Of a DNA stretch of 64,000 nt, positions 18,709 to 28,034 are shown one piece after another (the stretch's first letter is position 1; the number at the start of each line of letters is the position of its first letter). The translations under genes were made by a program, and so were the position numbers. The stretch comes from Actinomyces oris (GTDB lineage: Bacteria; Actinomycetota; Actinomycetes; Actinomycetales; Actinomycetaceae): contig NZ_MSKL01000014.1 in the NCBI RefSeq assembly GCF_001937665.1, forward strand, positions 10,059-74,058, in the 5' to 3' direction. The notes under the pieces are model-generated. The model did no database searches. It was not told the origin of the DNA and saw only the letters and a list, made by a program, of their open reading frames with translations.

Positions 18709-19362
18709 ATGACCACGCGCGCCCAGATCGCCCGCCTCATCGACCACACCCTCCTCAAGCCCGAGACCACTGCCGCCCAGGTCGACGCGCTCATCGCCGA
18801 AGCCGCCGCCCTGGGCGCATACAGCGTGTGCGTCTCCCCGAGCCTCCTGCCGCTGGAGGTTCCCGACACACTGCACGTGGCCACGGTCTGCGGCTTCCCC
18901 TCCGGTGCTCACGCCACTGCTGTCAAGGCTGCCGAGGCCGCCGACGCCCTCACCAAGGGGGCCGAGGAGATCGACATGGTCGTCAACCTTCGCCTCGTCA
19001 AGGAGAGCGACGTCGACGCCGTCGAGGCCGACATCCGTGGCGTGCGCGAGGCCTGCCGGGGCGCCGTCCTCAAGGTCATCATCGAGTCCGCCGCCCTCAC
19101 CGACGACGAGATCGTCTCCACCTGCCGTGCCGCCGAGGCCGCCGGGGCCGACTTCGTCAAGACCTCCACCGGCTTCCACCCCGCCGGCGGCGCCTCCACC
19201 CACGCCGTTGCCCTGATGCGTGCCACCGTCGGAGACCGCCTCGGTGTCAAGGCCTCCGGCGGCATCCGCACCGCCGCCGACGCCCTCGCCATGGTTGAGG
19301 CCGGCGCCAATCGCCTGGGTCTGTCCGCCAGCGCCGCCGTCCTGGAGGGGCTGGAGGTCTGA
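18709..19362 (+). CDS. deoC: Deoxyribose-phosphate aldolase
   Basis: Cleaves 2-deoxyribose-5-phosphate to acetaldehyde and glyceraldehyde-3-phosphate, the last step of deoxynucleoside degradation. The 217-residue class I aldolase has the Schiff-base lysine in [10 protein letters not shown] (Lys151) and the second conserved lysine in VKASGG (Lys181). The ATG follows an AAAGGA ribosome binding site. It completes the uptake, deaminase and phosphorylase route encoded upstream; no phosphopentomutase gene is present in the window. Confidence 0.96.
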   Translation: MTTRAQIARLIDHTLLKPETTAAQVDALIAEAAALGAYSVCVSPSLLPLEVPDTLHVATVCGFPSGAHATAVKAAEAADALTKGAEEIDMVVNLRLVKESDVDAVEADIRGVREACRGAVLKVIIESAALTDDEIVSTCRAAEAAGADFVKTSTGFHPAGGASTHAVALMRATVGDRLGVKASGGIRTAADALAMVEAGANRLGLSASAAVLEGLEV

Positions 19363-19401
19363 AGAGAACCGTGCGTCGTCGCACATCACCGAACATCACT
19401 G

Positions 19402-19429
19402 ACGGGCCCGGCATGACAGCCGGGCCCGT
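19402..19429 (+). terminator. Terminator after deoC
   Basis: An 11-bp perfect stem (ACGGGCCCGGC, loop ATGACA, GCCGGGCCCGT) followed by TGCC. It separates the nucleoside cluster from the metal importer. Confidence 0.7.
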
Positions 19430-19470
19430 TGCCGTCCGCACCGGCATGAAACAGAAAGGGTCGCCTCAAC

Positions 19471-19501
19471 TTGCCAAGTTTCGGGCAACCGAAACTATAC
19501 T
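19471..19501 (+). promoter_or_regulatory. Metal importer promoter with a palindromic operator; probable leaderless start
   Basis: TTGCCA (19471-19476) and TATACT (19496-19501) form -35 and -10 boxes with a 19-bp spacer. The spacer is occupied by a perfect inverted repeat, AGTTTCGG-N4-CCGAAACT (19477-19496). The ATG of the lipoprotein gene lies 8 bp after the -10 box (19509) without a Shine-Dalgarno sequence, so the mRNA is probably leaderless. The layout suits a metal-responsive DtxR/MntR-type or Fur-type repressor, but the regulator is not in the window. Confidence 0.7.
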
Positions 19502-19508
19502 CGGCTCT

Positions 19509-20711
19509 ATGAGAACCATCCCCAGTATGAGTCGCCGCAGCGCCGCGGCACTCGCCTGCCTCGCCCTGTCCGCTCCCGCCCTGGCCGCCTGTGGTCACAG
19601 CTCGACCTCGGCCGACGACTCGGGAACGGTCAAGGCAGTCGCCTCCACCACGCAGATCTGCGACTACATCACCCAGCTCGCCACCGGAGACGCCTCCAGT
19701 GACCTCTCCTTCGACCGCACCGGAGCGGACGGCAAGACCCAGCACTTCGGCGCCGACGCCGCCACGGCCAAGTCCCGCCTCAAGCTCACCTGCCTGCTGG
19801 CCCCCAACGCCTCAGCGCACGAGCACGACATGACCACGGCCCAGTCCAAGGCCCTGTCCGAGGCGGATCTCTTCTTCATCTCCGGCGTCGACCTGGAGCA
19901 CTTCCTGGACTCCGCCGTCGACTCCACCGGATTCAAGGGCACCATGGTGGTGACCTCCGGGGTCGCCGGGGCCGCCGACGTCGATGACCTGGCGGCCCAG
20001 AAGAAGAAGGAGGAGGCCAAGCCCTACAAGGTCGACCGAGGCAGCGCCAAGGTCGAGGTCGCCAAGTGGCCCTTCCCCCCGGAGGAGGGCGAGAGCGAGC
20101 CCGAGTTCCGCTTCGACCCGCACGTGTGGACCTCACCGAAGAACGCCATCGTCCAGGTCACCAACATCGGTGCCGCCCTGGAGAAGGCCGCCCCCGACCA
20201 GGCCGGCGTCTTCCGCAACCACGTGGACGCCTACGTCGCCAAGCTCAAGAAGCTCGACGAGTGGGCCGCCGCCTCACTCAACTCGGTGCCCCAGAACAAG
20301 CGGGTCCTGTTCACCAGTCACGACGCCTTCGGCTACTTCAGCAAGGAGTTCGGCGTGAAGTTCGAGGGCGCCGCCCTGTCCGACTTCAACGCCCAGCAGG
20401 ACGCCACCGCCGACAAGATCAAGGAGACCGCGGACAAGGTCAAGGCCTCCGGGGCCGTGGCCATCTTCGCTGAGAACTCCAACAACCCCAAGTCCGTCCA
20501 GAAGGTCGCCGAGGTCGCCGGAGTCAAGGCGGTCATCGGTGACGAGGCCCTCTACGGCGACTCCCTGGGGACCCCCGGATCCGACGGCGAGACCTACATC
20601 GGTTCCATCCTCCACAACGTCTCCAACCTCACCAAGGCCTGGGGCGGTACGGTCTCCGAGATCCCCGCCGACCTCGCCCAGTGGACCCCCAAGGCGTCCG
20701 ACGTCAAGTGA
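19509..20711 (+). CDS. Metal-binding lipoprotein of an ABC importer (ZnuA/MntA/TroA family)
   Basis: A 400-residue cluster A-I substrate-binding protein. The signal peptide ends in lipobox LAAC. Metal-ligand candidates are the His in SAHEHDM, the His in RFDPHVWTSP, the His in TSHDAFGYF and an acidic residue near VIGDEALYGDSL. A Lys/Glu/Pro-rich insert of about 45 residues precedes the second His, where zinc-specific members often have a His-rich loop; this one has no His cluster. The two-permease arrangement favours Mn or Fe over Zn, but that is inference. Confidence 0.9.
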   Translation: MRTIPSMSRRSAAALACLALSAPALAACGHSSTSADDSGTVKAVASTTQICDYITQLATGDASSDLSFDRTGADGKTQHFGADAATAKSRLKLTCLLAPNASAHEHDMTTAQSKALSEADLFFISGVDLEHFLDSAVDSTGFKGTMVVTSGVAGAADVDDLAAQKKKEEAKPYKVDRGSAKVEVAKWPFPPEEGESEPEFRFDPHVWTSPKNAIVQVTNIGAALEKAAPDQAGVFRNHVDAYVAKLKKLDEWAAASLNSVPQNKRVLFTSHDAFGYFSKEFGVKFEGAALSDFNAQQDATADKIKETADKVKASGAVAIFAENSNNPKSVQKVAEVAGVKAVIGDEALYGDSLGTPGSDGETYIGSILHNVSNLTKAWGGTVSEIPADLAQWTPKASDVK

Positions 20712-20719
20712 GGAACCGT

Positions 20720-21547
20720 ATGACAGACCCCCGTGATCGAGCTCCCGATATGGCCACCCCTGCCACCCCAACCGCCACCGCCGAACCGGTCGTCACCCTG
20801 GAGGGCGCCTCCTTCTCCTACGGCTCCTCCACCGTGCTCACCGGCGTCGACGGTCAGGTGCCGGCCGGGCAGGCCCTCGCACTCGTCGGCCCCAACGGCT
20901 CAGGCAAGACGACACTCATGCGGGCACTGCTCGGCATGGTGACCGTCAGCAAAGGCCGGGTGCGTGTCAATGGGGCGGCACCGGGTAGAGCGCCACGGGG
21001 GTCCGTCGGATACGTTCCCCAGCTCAGCGACCTCGACCCCACCTTTCCCGTCACCGTGCGGGAGGTGGTCCAGATGGGGATGTACTCACAGCTCGGCATC
21101 CTGCGGCGTCCCGGCGCCGAGGTCCGTCGTCGGGCGCTGGAGGCCCTCGAGAACGTGGGGCTGGCCGACCGCGCCGAACGGCGCTTCGGCACCCTGTCCG
21201 GCGGTCAGCAGCAGCGAGTCCTCGTGGCGCGCTGCGTGGCCGCCAGGCCTCGCCTCATCCTCCTCGATGAGCCCTTCAACGGCCTGGACCAGCCCAACCG
21301 CGAGGCCCTGCTGTCCATCATCACCGACCTCAAGGAGCAGGGCGTCTCCCTGATCATCTCCACCCACGACCTGGTTCTGGCCCAGGAGACCTGCGAGCAG
21401 GCGGCCCTCCTGGCCGGACGGCAGATCGCCTTCGGTCCGCGCGACGACGTGCTCGTGGCCCGCTACATCGACGAGGCCTACGGCGGCCACGGCACGACTC
21501 GGCTGCTGGGGCTTCGCTCCGGCGCGGGGGCGCAGGAGCTGTCATGA
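20720..21547 (+). CDS. Metal ABC importer ATPase
   Basis: A 275-residue ATPase with Walker A GPNGSGKTT, signature LSGGQQQR and Walker B LILLDEPF followed by ISTHD. It is closest in pattern to ZnuC/MntB/TroB. ATG 20720 has a GAGGA ribosome binding site, 8 bp after the lipoprotein stop. The end overlaps the first permease by 4 bp. Confidence 0.93.
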   Translation: MTDPRDRAPDMATPATPTATAEPVVTLEGASFSYGSSTVLTGVDGQVPAGQALALVGPNGSGKTTLMRALLGMVTVSKGRVRVNGAAPGRAPRGSVGYVPQLSDLDPTFPVTVREVVQMGMYSQLGILRRPGAEVRRRALEALENVGLADRAERRFGTLSGGQQQRVLVARCVAARPRLILLDEPFNGLDQPNREALLSIITDLKEQGVSLIISTHDLVLAQETCEQAALLAGRQIAFGPRDDVLVARYIDEAYGGHGTTRLLGLRSGAGAQELS

Positions 21548-22602
21548 GTGACGCGATGACGCTCTTCAGCCAGGCCCTCGAGCAGCTGCGCCTGGCGGCC
21601 GTCAATGTCCCCGGACTCACGGACCTGGCTGACGCCCCCTTCCTCTTCCGCCCCCTGGTCATGGTGGTGCTTCTGGGCGTCGTCGCCGGTGTCATCGGTG
21701 TCATCGTCAACCTGCGCAGCGCCGAGTTCAGTGCCGAGGCCATGGTCCACGCCGTCTTCCCAGGGATCGTCGCCGGCGCCGTCTACTGGGGGATCGACGC
21801 GATCATCCCGGCGGCCTCCGTCGTCGCCGTCGTCGCGGCCCTGGTCCTGACCATCGTCTCCCACCGCTCGCGTCGGGGTGAGGCATCCGAGGCCGGCACC
21901 GCCGTCGTCCTCACCAGCTTCTTTTCCATCGGGCTCATTCTGTCCCTGGCCAAGGGCGACATGTCCGGCCAGCTCGAGGCCCTCATGTTCGGGCGCCTGC
22001 TGGAGGTCACCGATGCGCGCCTCGCGCAGGCGCTCATCGTGTGCGCCGTCGCGCTCCTGCTCATCATGGCGACCTGGAAGGAGCAGGTCGCCTACGCCTT
22101 CGACCGCACCGGTGCCCGGGCCTCCGGGCTGAGGCTCCTCATGCTCGACCTGGTCCTCAACACCGCCATCGCGGCCACGGTCGTCTCCGCCTCGACGGCG
22201 GTGGGCATCCTCCTCGTCATCGGCTACCTCGTCATCCCCGGGGCGACGGCGCGCATCCTCGCCTTCCGGGTGCGCACCATGGTCCTTGTCGCCATTGCTG
22301 TTGGTGTGGGCGGGGGATACCTCGGCATGCTGCTCATGGCTCTGCCCGAGACCCTCGACAAACCGATCTCCCCGCAGGCCACCGTGGCCCTGGTGATGAC
22401 GGGGATCCTCCTGCTCGCCGTCTGCGTCGCCGCCGTGCGCGAGAGGCTCCGCAGACCGGCTCGGCGCGTTCGCTCGGCGCAGTCCGCAACAGCTGTGTCG
22501 ACCTCGACGACGGCGAGCGCGGACGGCACCGTTGATCGTGCTGGGGGACCAGAGGGGGCGGCGAGTGCTGTTGCCCCGATGGCCGAAGGAGGCCGAGTAT
22601 GA
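21544..22602 (+). CDS. Metal ABC importer permease 1 (ABC-3 family)
   Basis: A 352-residue membrane protein with about eight helices. ABC-3 family patterns are present in LRSAEFSAEAMVHAVFPGIV and VSASTAVGILLVIGYLVIPG. The last 45 residues are a soluble Ser/Thr/Ala-rich tail absent from the partner permease. It overlaps both neighbours by 4 bp. Confidence 0.92.
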   Translation: MSDAMTLFSQALEQLRLAAVNVPGLTDLADAPFLFRPLVMVVLLGVVAGVIGVIVNLRSAEFSAEAMVHAVFPGIVAGAVYWGIDAIIPAASVVAVVAALVLTIVSHRSRRGEASEAGTAVVLTSFFSIGLILSLAKGDMSGQLEALMFGRLLEVTDARLAQALIVCAVALLLIMATWKEQVAYAFDRTGARASGLRLLMLDLVLNTAIAATVVSASTAVGILLVIGYLVIPGATARILAFRVRTMVLVAIAVGVGGGYLGMLLMALPETLDKPISPQATVALVMTGILLLAVCVAAVRERLRRPARRVRSAQSATAVSTSTTASADGTVDRAGGPEGAASAVAPMAEGGRV

Positions 22603-23483
22603 GCATCGGTCTCGACATCCTCCTGCTGCCCATCATCGAGGTCGTTCTCATGGGGCTGCTGGCCGGGCTCGTGGGCGCGCTTGCACTGGTCCATCGCCGG
22701 ATCTTCTTCACCGAGTCACTCACCCACGCGACCTTCCCGGGCGCGATCGTCGGCGTGGTCGCAGCCGCCTGGTTCTCGCGGGTGATCCTCGGTCAGCGGG
22801 CCGACTTCACCCTCCTGTCCACCCTGGTACTGGTGGGGGCCGCCCTCATGTGCCTGCCGATGATCTGGCTCATGCGGCGTCTCTCCCAGGTGCCCGGGGT
22901 CTCGTCCCAGTCGGCCGCCGGCGTCGTCCTCACCTTCGGCTTCGCCCTGGGCTACTTCCTCAACAAGTGGTTCGCCCCGCTGCCGATCAAGGTGGACTCC
23001 TTCCTGGCTGGATCCGTGCTCAACGTCAACCACGTCGACGTCATCGCCGTCGGCGCCGTCCTGGTGATGACGCTCCTCGTGCTTCTGGTGGCCGGGCGGT
23101 TCCTCACCTTCTACAGCTTCGACCCACTGGGCTACCGCGCCAGCGGGCTGAACCCCGCCTGGGCCGAGGGAACCGTCATGGTCATGATCACCCTGACCAT
23201 CGTGATGCTCGTTCCCGCCGTCGGCACGATTCTACCCATCGCACTCATTGCCGCGCCCGCGGCCGCGCTGGCGCCGTGGACGCGCACCATGCGGCACCTG
23301 CTGATCGCCGCCCCTGTTCTTGGTGCGGCCACGGCCCTGGCAGGGCTGTTGATCGCGGTGCGGCTCAGCCTATCCGCCGGCGGAGTCATCGCGGTGACCT
23401 CCGGGGTGGTCTACCTGGTCTCGGCCCTGGTCCACGGGGCCGTGATGAGCGGATCTCGGGTGCCGCAGCTACGCAGGGGATGA
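22599..23483 (+). CDS. Metal ABC importer permease 2 (ABC-3 family)
   Basis: A 294-residue membrane protein with the family patterns HRRIFFTESLTHATFPGAIV and VMLVPAVGTILPIALIAAPA. Two different ABC-3 permeases in one operon resemble the TroCD, SitCD and MntCD systems. This is the last gene of the operon; no strong terminator follows it. Confidence 0.92.
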   Translation: MSIGLDILLLPIIEVVLMGLLAGLVGALALVHRRIFFTESLTHATFPGAIVGVVAAAWFSRVILGQRADFTLLSTLVLVGAALMCLPMIWLMRRLSQVPGVSSQSAAGVVLTFGFALGYFLNKWFAPLPIKVDSFLAGSVLNVNHVDVIAVGAVLVMTLLVLLVAGRFLTFYSFDPLGYRASGLNPAWAEGTVMVMITLTIVMLVPAVGTILPIALIAAPAAALAPWTRTMRHLLIAAPVLGAATALAGLLIAVRLSLSAGGVIAVTSGVVYLVSALVHGAVMSGSRVPQLRRG

Positions 23484-23553
23484 GTCCCCAGCGCCCGAAT
23501 GAAAACGACCGGCGGTCTCCCGGCCTCCATGAGAACCGGAACGATTGAACACC

Positions 23554-23973
23554 TCAGGAGGCGCGGCGCGAGCGCATGGCTCCCAGCTGGGTGAGTGAGG
23601 AGTCCTCCGAAAGCTCCTGGTAGCGCGTCGAGCCGAGAGGGACCAGCGCCACTCGGCCCTGGCCATCGTGGTGGAATCCCCAGCCGTAGCGCTTGGCCAG
23701 TGGTGAGGAGCGCAGGCAGGCCTGGGGCTTGGCGAAGAAGGCCTCCCGCTGTGCGGCCCGCTCCGGAGGCTCAATGTTCTGACGGATGGCGTGCACCTCG
23801 AACAGCAGGTCGTCGGAGGTCAGCTCATAGGGGCGCTCACTGAGGAGCCGGTACTGGAGGAGGGCGATCGTCGGGGGCTTGCCCGCCGGGCCGGCAGGAG
23901 GCTCCTGCGCGTCCTGCGCCGGGCAGTCCTCGGCGACTCGGATGAATGTCTCAGTGTAGTTGGTGCTGCTCAT
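23554..23973 (-). CDS. DUF6157-family protein
   Basis: A 139-residue soluble protein matching the DUF6157 pattern: N-terminal NYTETFIRVAEDCPA, central YELTSDDLLFEVHA, then CLRSSPLAKRYGWGFHHD and a C-terminal GAMRSRR. The function is unknown. It is transcribed divergently from the AraC gene and is not overlapped by another gene. Confidence 0.85.
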   Translation of the reverse strand: MSSTNYTETFIRVAEDCPAQDAQEPPAGPAGKPPTIALLQYRLLSERPYELTSDDLLFEVHAIRQNIEPPERAAQREAFFAKPQACLRSSPLAKRYGWGFHHDGQGRVALVPLGSTRYQELSEDSSLTQLGAMRSRRAS

Positions 23974-24075
23974 GACCAGAACGCTAAGGGCGCCGGCCGG
24001 GGCGTCATAGAAGAAAGGCGACAGCTGGAGGCCGCCGGCCCCGGCGAGGCACGGGTGCGTGCCACACTAGGAGCC

Positions 24076-24936
24076 ATGTCAGCCGATCCGGACTGCGGTC
24101 CACGCCAGTCCCCGATCCGTCCGCAGGAGCGCACAGGGGTGCTGGCACCGGACAACCTCACCCGCTACGGCGCGCACTGGCTGGCACCCGATCCCACAGT
24201 GGCCGACGTCGTCGACCAGTACTGGTACGTCTCATGGAACCTGGGCGACCAGAGCGTGGACCAGCGGATCATCGACGCCCCGGCTGTGACCTTGACGGTG
24301 GAGGACGGCGACGTGCCCGCGCCCCTGGTGATCACCGGAGTCCAGACCCGCGCCTGGCACCGCACGATCCAGGGTCGTGGAAGGGTCTTCGCCATACGGC
24401 TGCGACCGGCGGGACTCGCCGTTCTCGGCGCGCTGTCGCCCCAGTGCCTGGCCAACACCGCGCTTCCCCTGACCGAGGAGCTCGACGCTGGACTGCACGC
24501 ACTCATGCGCAGGGTCGCAGCCCACCCCACGCCCCAGGCCCGCGCCCAGGCCGCCGATGAGGCGATCCGGGCACGGCTGGCCGAGCACCGGCCCTCGGAG
24601 AGCGGTCTCCTGGCCAACAGGGTGGTTGATGAGCTGCGCTCCCGGCTTCACCGGCGCACTGGCGACTCCCTGCCTGCGGCTCTGCACGTCAGTGAGCGCA
24701 CGATCCAGCGCTGCCTGCGCGCCACCCTGGGACGCGGACCGAGATGGGTGGGGCACCGCATCAGGCTCCAGGAGGTGGTTCTGGCACTCACGGTGCGTCC
24801 CGAGGTCGACCTGGCCACGATCGCCGCAGACCTCGGCTTCGCCGACCAGTCTCACCTGTCGGGCGCCTTCAGGGCCGCCTGCGGGCTGAGCCCCAGCGCC
24901 TATCGGCGCAGCCTTGAGACCCTCATCAACGGATGA
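24076..24936 (+). CDS. AraC-family transcriptional regulator
   Basis: A 286-residue protein with a C-terminal double HTH (about residues 190-282; second HTH around DLATIAADLGFADQSHLSGA). The N-terminal domain is of the DUF6597 type often paired with AraC domains (VVDQYWYVSWNL). ATG 24076 follows AGGAG. The frame is open upstream to 23791, over the divergent gene, and that part is rejected. It may control the neighbouring DUF6157 gene. Confidence 0.85.
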   Translation: MSADPDCGPRQSPIRPQERTGVLAPDNLTRYGAHWLAPDPTVADVVDQYWYVSWNLGDQSVDQRIIDAPAVTLTVEDGDVPAPLVITGVQTRAWHRTIQGRGRVFAIRLRPAGLAVLGALSPQCLANTALPLTEELDAGLHALMRRVAAHPTPQARAQAADEAIRARLAEHRPSESGLLANRVVDELRSRLHRRTGDSLPAALHVSERTIQRCLRATLGRGPRWVGHRIRLQEVVLALTVRPEVDLATIAADLGFADQSHLSGAFRAACGLSPSAYRRSLETLING

Positions 24937-24952
24937 CGCGGCGGAGGCCGCG
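24937..24952. terminator. Short hairpin between convergent genes
   Basis: CGCGGC, loop GGAG, GCCGCG lies between the AraC stop and the mutase stop. The stem is only 6 bp and no T-run follows, so it is a weak terminator candidate for either direction. Confidence 0.35.
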
Positions 24953-24966
24953 CCTGTGAGGCCCGC

Positions 24967-26706
24967 TCAGGCGGCGATCCCCAGGATGCCGCGCAGATCC
25001 TCCTTGATGGCCTCCAGGCGCTCAGCGGCCGCCTCCCGCACCTCGGCCACCGGAGTGTCATTCGTCGGCAGAATCACTTCGCAGTAGCACTTGAGCTTGG
25101 GCTCAGTCCCCGAGGGACGTACGACCACCCGATCATCCGAGGCCGTCACCCACACCAGTCCGTTCGTGGGGGGCAGGGTGCCGCCGTTGCCGTCCGAGAT
25201 GCCGTCGAGCAGGTCCACCGTCTTGGTGACCGGGGAACCGGCGAGTTTGGCCGGCGCCCCGCCCGAGCGCAGACGCTCCATGGTGCTGGTGATGATGTCG
25301 AGGTCCTCGACCCGCATGCTCAACGGGCTCGTGGCGTGCAGCCCGTGCTCGCGTGCGAGCCGGTTGAGCAGATCCTGCAAGGTCCGGCCCTGCTGCTTGA
25401 GCACGGAGATCAGCACCGCCAACCTCACCGAGGCGGAGATACCGTCCTTGTCCCGCACCGCGGCAGGATCGACGCAGTACCCCAGCGCCTCCTCGTAACC
25501 GAAGACCAGCCCTGGCTCCCGACTGATCCACTTGAAGCCCGTCAGGGTACGGCGGAAGCCCAACCCGTGGGACTGGGCGATCCGGCGCAGCAGGCGGGAG
25601 GAGACCACGGAGCAGGCCAGGACCCCGTTGCCGGCAAAGGCGGCCAGCTCGGCGGCCTGCTCGCCCAGGAGGGCGCCGACCTCATCGCCTGTCAGTTGAC
25701 GCCAGCCGCTGGGAGCATCCGCGTCCGGGATGGCGGCGGAGCATCGATCAGCATCAGGATCGTTGGCGATCACCAGGTCCGCCTCGACCTCCCGAGCCTT
25801 CTCCAGCGCCAGGTCCAGCGCCCCGGGCTCCTCCGGATTGGGGAAGGCGACCGTCGGGAAGTCCGGATCCGGCTCGAACTGCTCGGCCACCTCGACGACG
25901 TCGGTGAACCCGACTCGCGCGAGCACCTCACGGCAGGTGGCCCCGCCCACGCCGTGCATCGCCGTCAACACGATCCTCACCGGGGCGGGGGCCGTCATCC
26001 GAGCGGCCTGAGCGGCCCGATCGATGTACTCCTCCCGGATCTCCGGGTCGACCGTCTCCCAGCCCGACTGCGGGCGAGGTACGGACCCGACCGGGCCCAC
26101 GGCGTCGATCGCCGCAGCGATCTGGCTGTCATAGGGGGGAACGATCTGGGCTCCCTGACCCGAGTCGGTCACGGCCCGCCCTCCCAAGTAGACCTTGTAG
26201 CCGTTGTCCTGCGGCGGGTTGTGCGAGGCCGTCACCATGACACCGGCGTCAGCCTCCAGACGTCGCAGCGCGAAGGCGAGCACCGGGGTGGGGCAATGCG
26301 ACTCGAAGAGGATGGCCCGCCCACCTGCGCCGGTGACGACCGCGGCCGTATCGCGGGCGAACTGCTCGGAGTTGTGGCGGGCGTCGTAACCGATGACGAC
26401 GCTGAAACCCTCACCGAGACGGGCCTTGAGATATGCGGACAGCCCCGCCGCGGCGCGGATGACGACGACCCGGTTCATCCGGTTGGGGCCACCGCCCAGG
26501 CGACCTCGCAACCCGGCCGTGCCGAAGGCGAGCGTGCCGCTGAATGCGTCGCTGAGGGCCCTGCGAGCCGCCTGGGCCTGCTCGCCCTGTGAGCGGGCGG
26601 CACTCAGGAGCTCAGTGAGCTCGGCGCGGGTGGCTGGATCCGGATCATCCTGGATCCATGCGTTCACGGCAGCGTCGTCGTACACGTCTTCAGGGCCTCG
26701 GGTCAT
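24967..26706 (-). CDS. Phosphoglucomutase/phosphomannomutase (alpha-D-phosphohexomutase)
   Basis: Interconverts hexose-1- and hexose-6-phosphates in the cytoplasm. The 579-residue protein has the catalytic phosphoserine loop TASHNPPQDNGYKVY, the Mg-binding loop NDPDADR, the sugar-binding loop GYEEALGYCVD and the phosphate-binding loop RPSGTEPKLKCY. The length is that of the PgcA/ManB-like group, which can be specific for glucose or mannose. It could supply mannose-1-phosphate to the guanylyltransferase at 8271-9500. Confidence 0.93.
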   Translation of the reverse strand: MTRGPEDVYDDAAVNAWIQDDPDPATRAELTELLSAARSQGEQAQAARRALSDAFSGTLAFGTAGLRGRLGGGPNRMNRVVVIRAAAGLSAYLKARLGEGFSVVIGYDARHNSEQFARDTAAVVTGAGGRAILFESHCPTPVLAFALRRLEADAGVMVTASHNPPQDNGYKVYLGGRAVTDSGQGAQIVPPYDSQIAAAIDAVGPVGSVPRPQSGWETVDPEIREEYIDRAAQAARMTAPAPVRIVLTAMHGVGGATCREVLARVGFTDVVEVAEQFEPDPDFPTVAFPNPEEPGALDLALEKAREVEADLVIANDPDADRCSAAIPDADAPSGWRQLTGDEVGALLGEQAAELAAFAGNGVLACSVVSSRLLRRIAQSHGLGFRRTLTGFKWISREPGLVFGYEEALGYCVDPAAVRDKDGISASVRLAVLISVLKQQGRTLQDLLNRLAREHGLHATSPLSMRVEDLDIITSTMERLRSGGAPAKLAGSPVTKTVDLLDGISDGNGGTLPPTNGLVWVTASDDRVVVRPSGTEPKLKCYCEVILPTNDTPVAEVREAAAERLEAIKEDLRGILGIAA

Positions 26707-27005
26707 ATCTGCGACGGTACCGCGCTAAAACCGATGGAAACGCTCACAATGGCGCTCCTCACTGGTGTTTCCAAACACAAGGAGAATTCAGTCACGGAAG
26801 TGATGGACCGCACCTGAAATAAGATGTCTTAAATTAAAACAGCAAGACAATTCGAGGTTGTTTTGGGAGTTTTGAGATATGTGGTGAAGGTGAGAAAAGA
26901 GTGGGCGGTGAGGGCGGTCATCTGGGACCTTTATCCTGTATGTGTCCTCCGCTTCTGTGTGCCGGACACGTCGCCACCTCAGCCGGATTAAGGGATCATG
27001 GCCGC
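26707..27005. other. Gene-free divergent intergenic region with an A+T-rich core
   Basis: The 26790-26900 part is strikingly A+T-rich for this genome (for example TAAATTAAAACAGC) and has no reading frame with protein-like features. It separates the divergent mutase and LOG genes and presumably contains both promoters. I cannot assign -35 and -10 boxes with confidence. Confidence 0.5.
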
Positions 27006-27761
27006 ATGAGTACACGCGAGTCCTACCGCAAGGGACCAGTGGTGCTGCGCGGCACCCAGATTCCCACCCAGACCACCGACGCGCGACTGCTGAGCAGTGA
27101 TGCCGACGCCGACTGGCTCCACGCCGACCCGTGGCGGGTCATGCGCATCCAGGCGGAGTTCGTCGAGGGTTTCGGGGCTCTGGCTGAACTGGGGCCGGCC
27201 ATCAGCGTCTTCGGCTCGGCCCGCACCAAGCCCGAGGACCCCACCTACCGAGCGGCCATGGAGGTGGGGGCGGGGCTGGCCCGCGCCGGCTACGCTGTCA
27301 TCACCGGAGGCGGACCGGGCATGATGGAGGCCGCCAACCGCGGGTGCCACGAGGCCGGTGGCACCTCGGTGGGCCTGGGCATCGAGCTGCCCCACGAGCA
27401 GGGCATGAACGAGTACGTCGACCTCGGGGTCAACTTCCGCTACTTCTTCGCCCGCAAGACCATGTTCGTCAAGTACTCCGACGGATTCGTCGTCATGCCC
27501 GGTGGAATGGGGACCCTCGACGAGCTCTTCGAGGCTCTCACCCTGGTCCAGACCCAGAAGATCTCCTCCTTCCCCATCGTCCTGGTGGACCGTGGCTACT
27601 GGGGCGGGCTGCTGGAGTGGCTGCGCACCACGATGATTGAGCGCGGCATGATCGCCGCCTCCGACCCTGATCTGCTTCACGTCGTCGACGACGCCGAGGC
27701 TGCTGTGGACTACGTGGTCAGTGCTGCTCGCCGGCTGCGCAATGGCCGGGCCGGGGCGTGA
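27006..27761 (+). CDS. LOG-family protein (TIGR00730; nucleoside-5'-monophosphate phosphoribohydrolase-like)
   Basis: A 251-residue Rossmann-fold protein with the two family motifs GGGPGMMEAANRG and PGGMGTLDELFE. LOG enzymes release the base from (cytokinin) riboside 5'-monophosphates; in bacteria the natural substrate is often AMP-like. ATG 27006 is chosen; an upstream in-frame extension to 26901 covers the A+T-rich promoter region and is rejected. Confidence 0.88.
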   Translation: MSTRESYRKGPVVLRGTQIPTQTTDARLLSSDADADWLHADPWRVMRIQAEFVEGFGALAELGPAISVFGSARTKPEDPTYRAAMEVGAGLARAGYAVITGGGPGMMEAANRGCHEAGGTSVGLGIELPHEQGMNEYVDLGVNFRYFFARKTMFVKYSDGFVVMPGGMGTLDELFEALTLVQTQKISSFPIVLVDRGYWGGLLEWLRTTMIERGMIAASDPDLLHVVDDAEAAVDYVVSAARRLRNGRAGA

Positions 27762-27866
27762 GTCGCGTCATGGCGTGAGCATCCTCGAACGTTGCACCTT
27801 GAATGTCGTAGAATATGACAGGTCGCGCGGCGATGTGCCCGCGCAGCACTGACGAAAGGTGAGCAC

Positions 27867-28034
27867 ATGGCTGCCATGAAGCCCCGGACCGGAGACGGCC
27901 CTCTTGAAGTCGTCAAGGAAGGCCGCGCCATCATCATGCGGGTCCCGCTTGAGGGTGGTGGTCGACTCGTTCTCGAGATCACGGCCGACGAGGTCAAGGC
28001 ACTCGGAGAGGCCCTGGCCAACGCCAAGATCTGA
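27867..28034 (+). CDS. DUF3117 small protein
   Basis: A 55-residue protein matching the actinobacterial DUF3117 family almost throughout: N-terminal AAMKPRTGDGPLEVVKEGR and core RVPLEGGGRLVLEIT. The function is unknown. The ATG has a good ribosome binding site (AAAGGTGAG), and TTGCAC-N16-TATGAC (27792-27819) is a possible promoter. From memory, the M. tuberculosis homologue Rv1211 also lies in this conserved neighbourhood. Confidence 0.9.
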   Translation: MAAMKPRTGDGPLEVVKEGRAIIMRVPLEGGGRLVLEITADEVKALGEALANAKI

